Shown: positions 5,928-11,675 of the stretch, one piece after another
Layout of the letters: the number at the start of each line of letters is the position of its first letter
Position numbering within the stretch: the first letter of the stretch is position 1
NCBI GenBank assembly: GCA_003648085.1
Contig: QMOC01000022.1
Coordinates: 1 to 11,675 of the forward strand
DNA length: 11,675 nt
Source: Chloroflexota bacterium
Lineage (GTDB): Bacteria > Chloroflexota > Anaerolineae > B4-G1
Direction of reading: 5' to 3'
Notes under the pieces: model-generated
The model's database searches: none
The model's input: the letters and a program-made list of their open reading frames with translations, nothing else
What the model was told of the DNA's origin: nothing
Program-made: the position numbers and the translations under genes

Positions 5928-6191
5928 ATGAAGTTAACCGATCCATCCGCCAAGGCCGATCTGCTGAGGCGTGTGCGGCGTATTGAGGGGCAGGCGCGAG
6001 GAATATCGAGAATGATCGAGGAGGACCGAGACTGCAGCGAAATTCTGCAGCAACTGGCGGCTGTCCGATCTGCTGCACATAAGGCCGCCATCGCACTGGT
6101 GCGGGCCTACGCCACCGAGTGTGTGGTCTCAGATAGCCCGTCTGAAGAGATCGCTGACGTACTGGCAATGGCGTTATCGAGATTAGCATAG
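5928..6191 (+). CDS. CsoR/CstR-family (DUF156) transcriptional repressor
   Basis: This 87-residue all-helical repressor belongs to the metal- or sulfur-sensing CsoR/RcnR/CstR family (PF02583), which works as a tetramer on GC-rich operators. The family core is clear: LLRRVRRIEGQARGISRMIEEDRDCSEILQQL. By CsoR numbering, copper is held by Cys36, His61 and Cys65. Here Cys36 and Cys65 are present, but position 61 is Tyr (RAYATEC), which removes the copper-binding His. Cys-X-Cys with no His is the signature of CstR, where the two cysteines react with persulfides. I infer a sulfur/redox sensor rather than a copper sensor; homologue trees could change this. AGGGGAAGG (5912-5920) precedes ATG 5928. 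It lies directly before a disulfide oxidoreductase and thioredoxin reductase, which it may control. Confidence 0.9.
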   Translation: MKLTDPSAKADLLRRVRRIEGQARGISRMIEEDRDCSEILQQLAAVRSAAHKAAIALVRAYATECVVSDSPSEEIADVLAMALSRLA

Positions 6192-6290
6192 TTTGCGGTG
6201 TAAAGGGAGATCGGAAGCCCGGCTTCAGCCGGGAAACCCCCGAAAATCGGGGCTTCCATCGAGTTCTGCACCGTAAACTAGCGTAGTTTG
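6186..6290. mobile_element. MITE-like nested palindromic element
   Basis: Terminal inverted repeats TAGTTTGCGGTGTA (6189-6202) and TGCACCGTAAACTA (6267-6280) match at 12 of 14 positions. Inside, an outer stem GGAAGCCC (6213-6220)/GGGCTTCC (6250-6257) encloses two hairpins, CCCGGCT-TC-AGCCGGG (6218-6233) and CCCCGA-AAA-TCGGGG (6238-6252). The outer stem shares a few bases with the inner hairpins, so they are partly alternative folds. An imperfect direct repeat, GCATAGTTTG (6186-6195) and GCGTAGTTTG (6281-6290), flanks the element. It codes for nothing, begins at the stop codon of the repressor gene, and separates it from the oxidoreductase gene. It could also act as an attenuating or processing structure. 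Confidence 0.6.
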
Positions 6291-6313
6291 AACCCCAAAT
6301 CAAGGAGAACAAG

Positions 6314-6967
6314 ATGCCTTTACTGGATAAGGAGACCACAGAGCAGGTGAAACGGGAACTGGCCGACCTGGCCGGCCCGGTACGGCTGGTGATGTTTAGC
6401 CAGACTTTTGAGTGCGATTACTGTGCCGAGACCCGGCAACTGGTCGAGGAAGTCGCCGAACTATCCGACCAATTGACCGCTGAGATCTATAACTTCGTCA
6501 CCGACAAAGAGAAGGCTGAAGAGTTGGGTGTGGACAAAATCCCGGCCATCGCCGTTATCGGCGCGGAGGATTATGGAGTGCGTTTCTACGGCATCCCCTC
6601 TGGCTACGAGTTCACTTCCCTCCTGTACGCCATCCGCACGGTGGCGGCAGGGAAAACGGAACTGAGCGAGGAGACGCTGAAGACGCTGGCGGGGGTGACC
6701 GAGCCGGTGCATATGCAGGTTTTCGTCACCCCGACCTGCCCCTATTGCCCGATGGCCGTGGTGCTGGCTCATCAGATGGCTATCGCCAGCCCGATGGTGC
6801 GGGCCGACATGGTCGAGGCCATGGAATTCCCCCACCTGGCGATCAAGTACCAGGTGATGGGAGTGCCACGCACGGTCATCAATGAGACGGTGCACCTTGA
6901 AGGAGCCGCGCCAGAGCCGATGGTGCTGGAGAAATTACAGGAGGCGCTGGCGGGAGAGCAGATATAG
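6314..6967 (+). CDS. Protein disulfide oxidoreductase, tandem thioredoxin folds
   Basis: This 217-residue protein has two thioredoxin/glutaredoxin-like domains, as in the PDO family of thermophilic archaea, Aquifex and related bacteria. Active sites are CDYC (34-37) in the N-terminal half and CPYC (142-145) in the C-terminal half. Each has its cis-proline loop: KIPAI with Pro77 and GVPRT with Pro185. No signal peptide is present, so it acts in the cytoplasm, making, breaking or reshuffling disulfides. AAGGAG (6302-6307) lies six bases before ATG 6314. Its stop TAG shares a base with the GTG start of thioredoxin reductase, the probable electron donor. The pair PDO-TrxR is a known functional couple in thermophiles. 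Both CxxC sites are intact. Confidence 0.93.
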   Translation: MPLLDKETTEQVKRELADLAGPVRLVMFSQTFECDYCAETRQLVEEVAELSDQLTAEIYNFVTDKEKAEELGVDKIPAIAVIGAEDYGVRFYGIPSGYEFTSLLYAIRTVAAGKTELSEETLKTLAGVTEPVHMQVFVTPTCPYCPMAVVLAHQMAIASPMVRADMVEAMEFPHLAIKYQVMGVPRTVINETVHLEGAAPEPMVLEKLQEALAGEQI

Positions 6968-7989
6968 TGCCTATGAAGTTTCAGTTTACGATAACACCAA
7001 CGGTGGGGGGAGAGACCGCCGAAGGGGCCGCTGAGGAGGAAGTCCCGGTCTACGATCTGGTCATCATCGGCGGGGGGGCGGCCGGGTTGACTGCCGCCAT
7101 CTACGCCGGTCGTGCCCGGCTCAAGACCTTGGTGCTGGCCGGCCCCCTCCCTGGCGGGCAGCCGGCCAACACCGACATCGTCGAGAACTTTCCCGGCTTC
7201 CCCGAAGGAATTAGCGGGTCAGAACTTACCCAGCGCTTTCGGAGCCAGGCCGAGCGCTTTGGCGCCCAAGTCGTGCTGGATGCTGTGACGGAGGTGGACT
7301 TCTCCGCCAGACCTTTCACCATCCGCACCTACGGGGCGACGTACCGGGCTCAGGCAGTGATCATTGCCACCGGGGCCGTCCCCCGACGGTTGGGGGTGCC
7401 TGGCGAAGCGGAGTTCTTTGGGCGTGGCGTCTCCGCCTGCGCCACCTGTGACGGCTTCTTCTATCAGGACAAGAAAGTCGTCGTGGTTGGCGGGGGCGAC
7501 AGCGCCATCGCTGAAGGGTTGTTCCTCACCAGATTTGCCCGCGAAGTCATCGTCGTCCACCGCCGGGACCGGTTGCGGGCAGCCCCGCTACATCAGGAGC
7601 GCGCTTTTGCCAACCCAAAGATGCACTTCGTGTGGGACAGCGTGGTGGAGGAGATCCTAGGCGAGCAGACGGTGACAGGCGTGCGGGTACGCAACGTGAA
7701 GACTGGGGAGACCTCGGTCATCGAAGCCGATGGCGTCTTTGTCTACGTCGGCATGGAGCCGAAGACGGAGATATTCGCCGGTCAGGTCGAGTTAGACGAA
7801 GCCGGCTACATCGTCACGGACAAGCACCAGCGCACCAGCACGCCCGGGGTCTTCGCGGCCGGCGATGTGCAGGACCCCGACTATCGCCAGGTGGTGATCG
7901 CGGCCGGCAGCGGCGCGGTCGCGGCGATAGAAGCGGAGCGGTTTCTGGCGGAGGAGACCCGCCCCACCCAGACCCAGCCGCCCGTCTAA
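6967..7989 (+). CDS. trxB: Thioredoxin reductase (NADPH, FAD)
   Basis: This low-molecular-weight thioredoxin reductase transfers electrons from NADPH through FAD to a CxxC pair and on to a thioredoxin-like partner, here most likely the disulfide oxidoreductase just upstream. In 340 residues one sees the FAD motif GGGAAG (35-40), GGQPANTD, the redox centre CATCDG (Cys158, Cys161), the pyridine-nucleotide motif GGGDSA (175-180) with HRRDR favouring NADPH, and the C-terminal FAAGDV. The start GTG 6967 (stop-start TAGTG) is backed by GGGAGAG (6952-6958) eight bases upstream; ATG 6973 would remove two residues. The N-terminus has about 20 more Ala/Glu-rich residues than the E. coli enzyme before the FAD motif. 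Translation is coupled to the upstream gene. Confidence 0.96.
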   Translation: MPMKFQFTITPTVGGETAEGAAEEEVPVYDLVIIGGGAAGLTAAIYAGRARLKTLVLAGPLPGGQPANTDIVENFPGFPEGISGSELTQRFRSQAERFGAQVVLDAVTEVDFSARPFTIRTYGATYRAQAVIIATGAVPRRLGVPGEAEFFGRGVSACATCDGFFYQDKKVVVVGGGDSAIAEGLFLTRFAREVIVVHRRDRLRAAPLHQERAFANPKMHFVWDSVVEEILGEQTVTGVRVRNVKTGETSVIEADGVFVYVGMEPKTEIFAGQVELDEAGYIVTDKHQRTSTPGVFAAGDVQDPDYRQVVIAAGSGAVAAIEAERFLAEETRPTQTQPPV

Positions 7990-8026
7990 GGATGCGAGGC
8001 GATAGCAGGATGGGAGGATCAAGGAT

Positions 8027-8233
8027 ATGCCTGAGCATCCACCTCCGCCCAGGATTCCCTATGTAGACGAGAGCCGCTGTCAGGCCTGTCGCAAGTGTGT
8101 GGCCCGGAAGATGTGCCGAGTCAAGGCCATCGTCGCCATAGACCCCGGTGAGCCACCGTTCGTTGACGGCAACCTCTGCTATGGTTGCCTGGTCTGCATA
8201 CCGGCCTGCCCCTTTGAGGCCATCGTGACGTAG
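8027..8233 (+). CDS. Two-cluster ferredoxin-like protein
   Basis: This 68-residue cytoplasmic electron carrier has two groups of four cysteines. The second is a standard [4Fe-4S] motif (C51-x2-C54-x2-C57-x3-C61-P). The first is C18-x2-C21-x2-C24-x5-C30 and lacks the following proline. This longer gap before the last ligand could hold a [4Fe-4S] cluster with a loop or change its potential. A proline-rich N-terminus (HPPPPRIP) precedes the fold. GGGAGG (8012-8017) supports ATG 8027. It lies 37 bases after trxB and two genes before a geranylgeranyl-reductase-type flavoprotein, which is a plausible redox partner. Confidence 0.88.
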   Translation: MPEHPPPPRIPYVDESRCQACRKCVARKMCRVKAIVAIDPGEPPFVDGNLCYGCLVCIPACPFEAIVT

Positions 8234-8301
8234 TGCAGTTCCCGGTACAATAGGGCGGGTCTGTTAACTGCCACTACCGATTCTGGACAGGGGAAGGGTA
8301 A

Positions 8302-8616
8302 ATGGCAAACAACGGGAAGCGGCGACAAGAGGAGCGGCTGGCTGAGCAATTGGACCGCCTAACCGCAGCCACAACTGCGCTGGCTCGCGAGGTCGAGCAG
8401 TTGCAAAAATGGCACCCTCTGGCTGGCAGCCTGCGCAATCTTTTGTGGCGCAGTTTTCTCCAGGGGGTGGCAAGCGGGTTGGGCCGGGCGGTGGGGGCGA
8501 CGGTGATATTGGCGTTGCTGGTGTGGCTGTTAGGGCGGCTGCAGGTGGTACCGGTACTTGGTGCCTGGATCGCCCGCCTGCTGGAGGCGATCCAGGTCGC
8601 TCAGCAAGGGTTTTAG
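8302..8616 (+). CDS. Small membrane protein, DUF5665-like
   Basis: This 104-residue protein starts with a charged, heptad-like coiled-coil segment (about 8-36), then a linker WHPLAGSL and a single hydrophobic helix (about 61-78, AVGATVILALLVWLL). An amphipathic segment (VVPVLGAWIARLLEAIQ) follows. The layout and the FLQGVASGLGRAVGAT pattern resemble DUF5665 proteins, which have no known function. GGGGAAGGG (8290-8298) precedes ATG 8302. It sits 68 bases after the ferredoxin and stops 7 bases before the start of the flavoprotein gene, so it may anchor or accompany that enzyme at the membrane; this is inference only. Confidence 0.8.
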   Translation: MANNGKRRQEERLAEQLDRLTAATTALAREVEQLQKWHPLAGSLRNLLWRSFLQGVASGLGRAVGATVILALLVWLLGRLQVVPVLGAWIARLLEAIQVAQQGF

Positions 8617-8623
8617 TGGAACC

Positions 8624-9787
8624 GTGGTGTACGATGCGATCATCGTAGGGGCAGGGCCTGCCGGAGCCTCCGCTGCCTTCTGGCTGGGGGAGGCCGGAAA
8701 GCGGATACTGGTGTTGGAGAAAGAGCACTTGCCCCGCTATAAACCCTGCGGCGGTGGGGTGCCGAAACCGGTCTTTGGGCGGTTCCCCTTTGACTTCTCC
8801 CCTGTTATCGAGCGGGAGATAGGCAGAGCCCGCTTCCGCTTCCGCGATGGGCGTGAGGTGGTGACCGACCTGCCGGACCGCCCGGTGGCGATGGTGATGC
8901 GCGATCGGTTCGACTACCACATCTTGCGTCACGCCCGCGCCGAGGTGCGCGATGGCTCCCCGGTGATCGCCCTACGGCAGGACGGGGCCGGCGTGGAGGT
9001 GGCGACCCATTCTGGGGAGACTTTCCGCGCCCGTTACCTCATCGGCGCCGATGGGGCCAACTCCCGCGTGGCGCGGCTCGTCGGGCTGCGACGCGGTAAG
9101 CAGGTGGGAGCCACCATCGAGGTGGAGGTTCCTGCCGACGACGATTTGCTGGTGGAGTACGCCGACACGGCGCTCTTTCTCCTCGGGACACCTCCCTTTG
9201 GATACCTGTGGGTCTTCCCCAAAGCAGAGCATCTCTCGGTGGGCATTGGGACCTTCTTTGGAAAGATTCCTGCAATGCGGGAGATCCTGCAGCGGGAGAT
9301 GGCCCGGCTGGGAATCCAGGTAGAAGGAGCACCGCAGCGCGGTCACCCCATCCCAATCTACCTGCGGCATGAGCCGCTCCAGCAGGGACGGGTACTGCTG
9401 GCCGGAGACGCGGCCAGGCTGGTGGATCCGCTGTTGGGGGAGGGTATCCGCCACGCGGTGGATAGCGGCCGGCTGGCGGCGGAGGCGGTGTTGGCCGACG
9501 ACCTGCCCGGCTACACCCGGCGGGTGCAGCAGGAGATCGGTGCCGATCTGCTATGGGGGTCGCGATGGGCACGCCTGTTCTACAATCATCCGGAGGGAAG
9601 TTTTGAACTGGGCGTGCGCAATCCTCTCATCATACGCGAGTTTCTACGCCTGCTTGCCGGGCAGACGACGTATCGCCGTATGGCCGTCCGTGCCCCCCTC
9701 GATCTCCTGTTGGGGCTGGGGCGACGGCTGCCGTTGGAATCCCAGGTTTCGGATTCGACAAGCCTGGAACCGGGACTTGAAACCTGA
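8624..9787 (+). CDS. Geranylgeranyl reductase family FAD-dependent oxidoreductase
   Basis: This 387-residue flavoprotein belongs to the family that reduces double bonds of prenyl chains (chlorophyll side chain, archaeal lipids, menaquinone or other isoprenoids). Visible motifs: FAD-binding GAGPAG (9-14), family hallmark PRYKPCGGGVP with Cys42, IGADGANSRVAR, GYLWVFPKAEHLSVGIGTF, and the second FAD motif LLAGDAARLVDPLLGEG with Gly261-Asp262. Starts GTG 8624 and GTG 8627 are both possible; an ATG at 8558 would overlap the upstream gene by 59 bases and is less likely. The last 16 or so residues (from ESQVSDS) are encoded by a repeat with inverted arms and look like an acquired tail. The substrate is unknown: no photosynthesis gene is seen. 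The ferredoxin two genes upstream is a candidate electron donor. Confidence 0.9.
   Translation: MVYDAIIVGAGPAGASAAFWLGEAGKRILVLEKEHLPRYKPCGGGVPKPVFGRFPFDFSPVIEREIGRARFRFRDGREVVTDLPDRPVAMVMRDRFDYHILRHARAEVRDGSPVIALRQDGAGVEVATHSGETFRARYLIGADGANSRVARLVGLRRGKQVGATIEVEVPADDDLLVEYADTALFLLGTPPFGYLWVFPKAEHLSVGIGTFFGKIPAMREILQREMARLGIQVEGAPQRGHPIPIYLRHEPLQQGRVLLAGDAARLVDPLLGEGIRHAVDSGRLAAEAVLADDLPGYTRRVQQEIGADLLWGSRWARLFYNHPEGSFELGVRNPLIIREFLRLLAGQTTYRRMAVRAPLDLLLGLGRRLPLESQVSDSTSLEPGLET
9743..9786. repeat. Inverted repeat spanning the 3' end of the reductase gene
   Basis: CAGGTTTC (9743-9750) and GAAACCTG (9779-9786) are perfect 8-bp inverted arms. The stretch between them contains further related pieces (TTCGGATTCGA, CCTGGAACC). 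The right arm overlaps the TGA stop at 9785-9787. No T-run follows, so this is probably a repeat, not a terminator. Confidence 0.5.
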
Positions 9788-9804
9788 AACTGTAGGAGGG
9801 GAAT

Positions 9805-10137
9805 ATGCTGAGCCGAGACTATCGTGAGGTTGCCGAGGAGCCCGTCGGTGAAGGGATCACCATCCGCTGGGTCATCGGGAAGCCCCAGGGGGCACCCAAC
9901 TTCGCCATGCGGGTCATCGAGTTCGCACCAGGGGCAGTCTTCGCCCGCCACAGGCATCCCTACGAGCACGAGATCTTCGTCCTGGAAGGGGAGGGAATGG
10001 CGGAGGGGCCGGAGGGGGAGATCGCAATGCGCCCTGGCGTCGCCCTCTACATCCCCCCTGATGAGCCCCACGGCTATCGGAACACCGGGGATGGGGTGCT
10101 GCGCTTCATCTGCGTCATCCCTCACCCGCAGGAGTGA
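9805..10137 (+). CDS. Small single-domain cupin protein
   Basis: This 110-residue protein is one cupin beta-barrel. Motif 1 reads G-x5-HRH-x4-E-x6-G, with metal ligands His49, His51 and Glu56. Motif 2 reads G-x5-P-x4-H-x3-N, with His89 and Asn93. The complete ligand set implies a bound metal (Fe, Mn, Zn or Ni), but cupins of this size range from dioxygenases and isomerases to non-enzymatic binders, so no reaction is proposed. AGGAGGGG (9794-9801) is only three bases from ATG 9805, a short spacing, but no better start follows. It begins 17 bases after the reductase and lies 45 bases before the OsmC-type gene. Confidence 0.88.
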   Translation: MLSRDYREVAEEPVGEGITIRWVIGKPQGAPNFAMRVIEFAPGAVFARHRHPYEHEIFVLEGEGMAEGPEGEIAMRPGVALYIPPDEPHGYRNTGDGVLRFICVIPHPQE

Positions 10138-10160
10138 CGCAACACGTATTTCCTGTTGCG
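10138..10160. repeat. Hairpin between cupin and OsmC genes
   Basis: CGCAACA (10138-10144) and TGTTGCG (10154-10160) form a perfect 7-bp stem with a 9-base loop (CGTATTTCC). It begins right after the cupin stop and ends 9 bases before the AAGGAGG of the next gene. No T-run follows. It could be an mRNA processing or coupling element, or a REP-like palindrome. Confidence 0.5.
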
Positions 10161-10182
10161 CGTTCCGGCAAGGAGGCATCCA

Positions 10183-10611
10183 ATGGCATCCGAAGCGAAA
10201 GTGACCTGGGTTGGGCCGGGCTTGCGACTGGTGGGCGAGGCCGCCAGTGGCCCGGCCATCGTGATTGATCACGTTCTGCCGGGGGAGGAAGGGCAAGAGA
10301 CCGGTCCACAACCGATGGAACTGCTGCTCATTGGGCTGGCCGGCTGCACGGCGATGGACGTCGTCTCCATCCTGCGGAAGAAGCGCCAGCCCTTCACCGG
10401 CCTGCAGGTCAAAGCCACCGCCGAGCGGGCCACGGAGCACCCTAAAATCTATACCCGCATCCACCTGGAGTTCATCGTGATGGGCAGGGGAGTTGATCCC
10501 AAAGCAGTGGAGCGGTCCATCGAACTCTCGCAGACCAAGTACTGCCCTGCTACGGCTATGTTGGGGAAGGTGGCGGAGATCACTACTTCCTACAGGATCG
10601 AGGGGACATGA
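10183..10611 (+). CDS. OsmC/YhfA-type thiol-reactive protein
   Basis: This 142-residue protein is of the OsmC/Ohr superfamily, whose members reduce organic or inorganic peroxides with two cysteines and act as a domain-swapped dimer. Cys55 in IGLAGCTAMDVVSILRKK and Cys121 in SQTKYCPATAML are the two redox residues in the expected contexts. The MDVVSILRKKRQ pattern is closest to the YhfA-like branch, for which a true peroxidase role is less established. ATG 10183 is supported by AAGGAGG (10170-10176) six bases upstream; an earlier ATG at 10156 would fall in the loop and arm of a hairpin and is rejected. It fits the thiol-redox theme of the window. Lipoyl-recycling by thioredoxin-type partners is known for Ohr, not shown here. 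Confidence 0.92.
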   Translation: MASEAKVTWVGPGLRLVGEAASGPAIVIDHVLPGEEGQETGPQPMELLLIGLAGCTAMDVVSILRKKRQPFTGLQVKATAERATEHPKIYTRIHLEFIVMGRGVDPKAVERSIELSQTKYCPATAMLGKVAEITTSYRIEGT

Positions 10612-10705
10612 AGGGCGGGGGGAGGCAGCGCAGGAGGATTGGCGGCGATGGTGACATCCTTGCGCCTATTTGAGGCGAATAACCGAATCGGACGGAGAAG
10701 GCATG

Positions 10706-11563
10706 ATGCGACTGGGTGCCCACGAATCCATCGCTGGCGGGCTGCATAAAGCGTTCGAGCGTGCCCGCTCAGTCGGCTGCGACGCACTGCAGATCTTCGT
10801 CAAGTCCAACCGCTCCTGGGCGGTGAAGCCGCTGACCGAGAAGGACATCGCCTTGTTCAAGGCGATGGCCGAGGAGACAGGCATCCATCCAGTGGTGGCC
10901 CATACCTCCTATCTGCTCAACCTGGGAACGCTTGACGAGGCATTGTGGGCGAGGTCACGCGACACGCTCATCGTCGAATTGGAACGGTGCGAGGCGCTGG
11001 ACGTGCCCTACCTGGTGCTGCATCCGGGGTCCCACATGGGGGCCGGTGAGGAAGTGGGGCTGCAGCGCATCGCGCAGGGCTTGGGGGAGGTGCACGCTGC
11101 CACACCGGGCTTCCGCGCGCAGATTCTTTTGGAGACCACCGCCGGGCAAGGCACCAACCTGGGTTACACCTTCGAGCAGTTGGCCTGGCTCCTTGAGCAC
11201 ACGCCACAAGGGGAGCGGCTGGGCGTATGTTTCGACACCTGCCACGTCTTCGCCGCCGGCTACGAGTTGCGCACGCCGGAGGGATACGCGGTGACGATGG
11301 GGGCCTTCGACCGCATCATCGGCCTGGAACGCCTGCACGCGCTGCACCTCAACGACAGCAAGTACGACCTGGGGACGCGCAAGGACCGGCACGAGCACAT
11401 CGGCCAGGGATTCCTGGGGCTGGAGGCCTTCCGCCTGGTGCTGAATGATCCCCGCTTGGCGCACCTTCCGGGCCTGCTGGAGACACCTAAGAGCGCCGAT
11501 CTGCACGAAGACAGGGAGAATCTAGCAGTATTGCGGTCGCTGGTGGGAGGGGGCTGCTCGTAG
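10706..11563 (+). CDS. nfo: Endonuclease IV (AP endonuclease, family 2)
   Basis: This three-zinc TIM-barrel enzyme cuts DNA 5' to abasic sites in base excision repair and removes 3' blocking groups. The 285-residue length equals E. coli Nfo. All nine zinc ligands known from E. coli have counterparts: His66, His106, Glu143, Asp177, His180, His214, Asp227, His229 and Glu259. Signatures LVLHPGSHMG, CFDTCHVFAAGY and LNDSKYDLGTRKDRHEHIG are intact. I chose ATG 10706 because MRLGAHESIAGG aligns with the usual N-terminus and GGAG (10694-10697) lies eight bases before; ATG 10703 is equally possible, and the TTG at 10670 is unlikely. It follows the OsmC gene by 94 bases with no recognisable promoter between. 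Confidence 0.96.
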   Translation: MRLGAHESIAGGLHKAFERARSVGCDALQIFVKSNRSWAVKPLTEKDIALFKAMAEETGIHPVVAHTSYLLNLGTLDEALWARSRDTLIVELERCEALDVPYLVLHPGSHMGAGEEVGLQRIAQGLGEVHAATPGFRAQILLETTAGQGTNLGYTFEQLAWLLEHTPQGERLGVCFDTCHVFAAGYELRTPEGYAVTMGAFDRIIGLERLHALHLNDSKYDLGTRKDRHEHIGQGFLGLEAFRLVLNDPRLAHLPGLLETPKSADLHEDRENLAVLRSLVGGGCS

Positions 11564-11598
11564 GGAGAACTCCAATGCCCAGAATTGGCAGGCTCTTG

Positions 11599-11659
11599 TC
11601 TCTTGCCTCCTGCGTCCTGTCTCTTGCCTCCTGCGTCCTGCCTCTTGCCTCTTGCCTCC
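11599..11659. repeat. 21-bp pyrimidine-rich tandem repeat
   Basis: Two identical 21-base units (11599-11619 and 11620-11640) begin with TCTCTTGCC and end with TGCGTCCTG. A degenerate half-unit follows with CTCTTGCC/TCTTGCC (11641-11659), then a run of C. The array starts 36 bases after the nfo stop, and its end lies at the window edge region. The plus strand is almost purely T, C and G with no A. No gene is seen in 11564-11675. Confidence 0.8.
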
Positions 11660-11675
11660 CCCCCATACCCACCCC

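Noticed and set aside
8246..8251. TACAAT as the -10 box of a promoter for the DUF5665-like gene
   Set aside because: No acceptable -35 box lies 16-18 bases upstream; the nearest, GTGACG at 8225-8230, leaves only 15 bases and is a poor match.
8264..8932. Minus-strand open frame of 222 codons opposite the DUF5665-like and reductase genes
   Set aside because: Low-complexity Pro/Ala/Gly-rich translation without any motif, opposite well-supported genes.
9586..10464. Long open frame on the minus strand (292 codons) across the reductase, cupin and OsmC genes
   Set aside because: It lies opposite three genes with clear family motifs, matches no family I recognise, and is explained by GC-rich codon bias on the + strand.
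10648..10749. Small open frame of 33 codons with AGGAGG ten bases upstream, overlapping the nfo start
   Set aside because: Arg-rich translation without a recognisable family, overlapping nfo in another frame. It might be a coupled leader, but nothing beyond the AGGAGG supports it.
11487..11672. Minus-strand open frame of 61 codons at the right edge
   Set aside because: Its N-terminal part is a translation of the 21-bp repeats (RTQEARD units) and the rest is antisense to nfo.

Overview
The window is a GC-rich bacterial chromosome segment with fifteen protein-coding genes, densely packed. All but the first lie on the + strand. I see no rRNA, tRNA, CRISPR, transposase or phage gene. The gene set suggests Chloroflexota (an Anaerolineae or Thermoflexia-like lineage, perhaps thermophilic). 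It includes a CpXC protein with a long helical tail, a DUF5665 protein, a two-thioredoxin-fold protein disulfide oxidoreductase paired with thioredoxin reductase, a geranylgeranyl-reductase-family flavoprotein and a DUF299 regulatory kinase. Intergenic DNA full of short palindromic and purine/pyrimidine repeats fits too. This assignment is an inference from gene content, not a phylogenetic result.

Layout. (1) 21-674, minus: tsaC-like threonylcarbamoyl-AMP synthase for tRNA t6A. Its likely promoter lies far upstream (790-818, minus strand), with a perfect dyad at its start point. (2) 921-2503: a DUF299 kinase/pyrophosphorylase overlapping a HAD-IIA phosphatase by ATGA. (3) 2662-5569: a soluble GAF-PAS histidine kinase without a partner regulator, then a CpXC-domain protein. 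A good sigma-70-type promoter overlaps the stop codon of the phosphatase. (4) 5676-7989: FmdB-type zinc ribbon, CsoR/CstR-family repressor, protein disulfide oxidoreductase and thioredoxin reductase. The promoter is strong, and its -10 box and ribosome binding site sit in a long imperfect dyad containing C4/G5 runs, a candidate operator for the repressor. (5) 8027-9787: a two-cluster ferredoxin, a small membrane protein and a geranylgeranyl-reductase-like flavoprotein. (6) 9805-11563: cupin, OsmC-family protein and endonuclease IV (nfo).

How the genes may work together. The central block reads as a thiol-redox module. The repressor keeps the two cysteines but lacks the copper-binding histidine of CsoR, as in the persulfide sensor CstR. 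The next two genes form an NADPH-thioredoxin reductase-disulfide oxidoreductase chain. An OsmC-family protein with both redox cysteines lies further down. The ferredoxin near the prenyl reductase recalls the archaeal arrangement in which a ferredoxin reduces that enzyme.

The other theme is non-coding repeats. There are tandem 15-, 10- and 21-bp repeats, a nested palindromic MITE-like element at about 6186-6290, two copies of a CGACYGAAGTCG palindrome and three copies of an 11-mer GTTTRCGGTGY. Repeats run into the last codons of at least two genes. I found no rho-independent terminator with a clear U-tract and no gene-free stretch over 300 bases. The longest, 675-920, holds the repeats, promoter and dyad listed below.
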